DNA of 64,000 nt, taken from assembly GCA_036499395.1 (NCBI GenBank), contig DASYDW010000068.1, positions 62,001 through 126,000 of the forward strand, written 5' to 3'. The DNA is from Pirellulales bacterium (GTDB lineage Bacteria; Planctomycetota; Planctomycetia; Pirellulales; JACPPG01). The translations under genes and the position numbers were made by a program. Each line of letters starts with the position of its first letter. The stretch's first letter is position 1. The notes under the pieces are model-generated. The model ran no database searches, had not been told where the DNA came from, and saw only the letters and a list, made by a program, of their open reading frames with translations. Of the stretch, positions 62,883 to 64,000 are shown piece by piece.

Positions 62883-64000
62883 TTACTGCCAGAGGGTGAT
62901 ATTTGGGTAATCGTGCTCGATTTCCTGCTGAATCTCGAGCCAATTGTCTGGGAGGTTGCGTGGATAATCTGAACCGACGTGGACCCGCGGAAGCGAGCGT
63001 AAAGACGTTAGGTGGGCGCGCCCCTCTGCGAGTTGATGAGCGTCAATCCCAAGCAGTTCGATTTTCTGCGTCCGTAAATAGGGAATGATTCCAGCAATTG
63101 TCACCGTCGTGTCCCCGACATATATTTCGCGCAGATTGTTGAACATGCCCAAATCGACAAGGTCAGCATCATCAAGCGTTGTGCCTTGCAACTCGAGGAA
63201 CCTAATATTCGGGCATGCGTCGCTCCAGGCCTTCCATTCGTCGCTGCTGTGAGGGCATCGCAAGTGGAGCGTCAACACGGAAGTGAGCTTGCCCAATGAC
63301 TTGATTCCTCGCTTGTCGATAAACGAACTCCCGTTCCATATCGTTGTTAGTCCTCCGACGTTGGAAGCATTAAGCCCGCTGAGATCGGCGTTGTTGATGG
63401 TCGGTCCGATTACGATCGTATCTCCCTGTCCTTGCCGGATACCATTTAGTTGATCTTTCAACGTCTGAACAGCGGCCGCGTCCGGCTGACGGACAATTCG
63501 AATAGATGGCCTCCGTTGTTGCAATGCCGATGCATTAACGTCCGTCACGCGAGTATCGGATGCCGTCAGGACATGCAATTGAGGGAACCCATTAACGGCC
63601 GGGGTCAACGATTTGATGTCGGTTTTGTCAATGTCCAGATCTTTCAACTGCGGCATCTTGCCCAACTCTGCAAATCCAGCATCGCTAATGCGCGTATGGC
63701 TCAAAGAAAGGGCCTCGAGCTTTTGCAGGGAGCTGAGTGATCGCATGCCGGCGTCAGTGAGAGGTAAATGGTCAAGTTTTAGCCTACGTAAGTGTGGCGC
63801 CTTGCGGATGTATTCGAGTCCCTTTTCCGTCACAGCCGTGCCGCCGAGTCCCAGTGTGCTCAACGAGGGAAACGTATCTAGGTATCGAAGGCTTTCGTCG
63901 TCAACCAGTGCATCGACCAGAACCAGAGACTGAAGCGCTGGAAGCTCCGACAGCGCTTTCAGGCCATCGCCTGTTATGTCGCTACTCGAAATCGTTAGCA
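62883..64000 (-). CDS. leucine-rich repeat protein (5' end beyond window)
   Basis: The frame is open from 62883 to the window edge. The part upstream of 63863 still reads as LRR (for example LKALSELPALQSLVL), so the start lies outside the window. At least ten repeats of 23-24 residues fit L..L.L....ITD.G...L..L, the ribonuclease-inhibitor-like/bacterial LRR pattern seen in planctomycete proteins. Middle repeats are interrupted by a diverged stretch of about 70 residues (around 63390-63560). A protein-binding role is likely; the N-terminal domain that would tell location is missing. Confidence 0.85.
   Translation of the reverse strand, partial: LTISSSDITGDGLKALSELPALQSLVLVDALVDDESLRYLDTFPSLSTLGLGGTAVTEKGLEYIRKAPHLRRLKLDHLPLTDAGMRSLSSLQKLEALSLSHTRISDAGFAELGKMPQLKDLDIDKTDIKSLTPAVNGFPQLHVLTASDTRVTDVNASALQQRRPSIRIVRQPDAAAVQTLKDQLNGIRQGQGDTIVIGPTINNADLSGLNASNVGGLTTIWNGSSFIDKRGIKSLGKLTSVLTLHLRCPHSSDEWKAWSDACPNIRFLELQGTTLDDADLVDLGMFNNLREIYVGDTTVTIAGIIPYLRTQKIELLGIDAHQLAEGRAHLTSLRSLPRVHVGSDYPRNLPDNWLEIQQEIEHDYPNITLWQ

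Overview
The window looks like a chromosomal piece of a planctomycete, probably close to the Pirellulales. This is inferred from gene families, not from a marker gene. The families include a PSCyt1/DUF1549/DUF1553 giant protein followed directly by a DUF1501 protein, three PEP-CTERM secreted proteins, a DUF3500 Tat protein, a TMTC-like O-mannosyltransferase with TPRs, a redoxin/cytochrome/copper-monooxygenase fusion, and a myo-inositol oxygenase. The DNA is GC-rich with long antisense shadow frames. I saw no rRNA, tRNA, CRISPR array, transposase, integrase or phage gene. About 51 protein genes are supported; the first and last run off the window.

Layout. 1-6.2 kb: a gene end, a tiny membrane protein, a Tat-exported SoxC-like molybdoenzyme, the TMTC/TPR glycosyltransferase, a PEP-CTERM esterase and an O-methyltransferase. 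6.4-12.6 kb: a tandem universal stress protein, then the DUF1549/DUF1553 and DUF1501 pair. 12.7-19.6 kb, minus strand: a polytopic membrane protein, then a GntR(YtrA-type)-ABC ATPase-ABC permease operon with a readable promoter and a perfect inverted-repeat operator. 19.8-25.1 kb, minus strand: a compact row of sugar-type ABC ATPase, permease, myo-inositol oxygenase and PLP decarboxylase. This reads as an inositol uptake and oxidation module that lacks its binding protein here. 25.3-28.0 kb: a small membrane protein and two PEP-CTERM proteins. 28.4-35.5 kb: TrmL, an Ldh2-type dehydrogenase, a DPP-IV peptidase, a zinc-ribbon protein, a monoacylglycerol-lipase-like hydrolase, a PhnD-like binding protein and an FKBP. 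35.5-40.9 kb, minus strand: the redoxin-cytochrome-copper fusion, a Spy/CpxP-like protein with a strong terminator, and a GH57 glucanotransferase/amylase. 41-50 kb: an unknown protein, trpB-trpA, mutM, then the nitrogen-control set amtB-glnB-glnD. 50-64 kb: a PduO-type adenosyltransferase, a TolB-like propeller, a transglutaminase, unknown proteins, a yqjD/yqjK/yqjE-like trio, an AidB-like acyl-CoA dehydrogenase with an enoyl reductase, a HELVH membrane protein, a DUF3500 protein, an SMP-30 lactonase and a leucine-rich-repeat protein.

How genes work together. amtB, glnB and glnD form a full sensing chain: ammonium channel, PII signal protein and its uridylyltransferase. trpB and trpA form tryptophan synthase. 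The GntR regulator very probably controls itself and its ABC exporter. The MIOX cluster couples import to ring cleavage of inositol.

Intergenic DNA carries at least three families of small palindromic dispersed repeats: CTGTAGC...GCTACAG (three copies), GGTGCGC/GGTGCCC paired hairpins (three copies) and CCGCAGATT...AATCTGCGG (one copy). Intergenic DNA also holds several isolated hairpins. The most unusual items are the palindromic repeat families, the promoter/operator of the ABC operon, the inositol module, the duplicated module inside the DUF1549/DUF1553 protein and the orphan 0.85-kb region at 53.8-54.7 kb. I found nothing I can confidently call a wholly new system. All family assignments are by reading motifs; no search was run.
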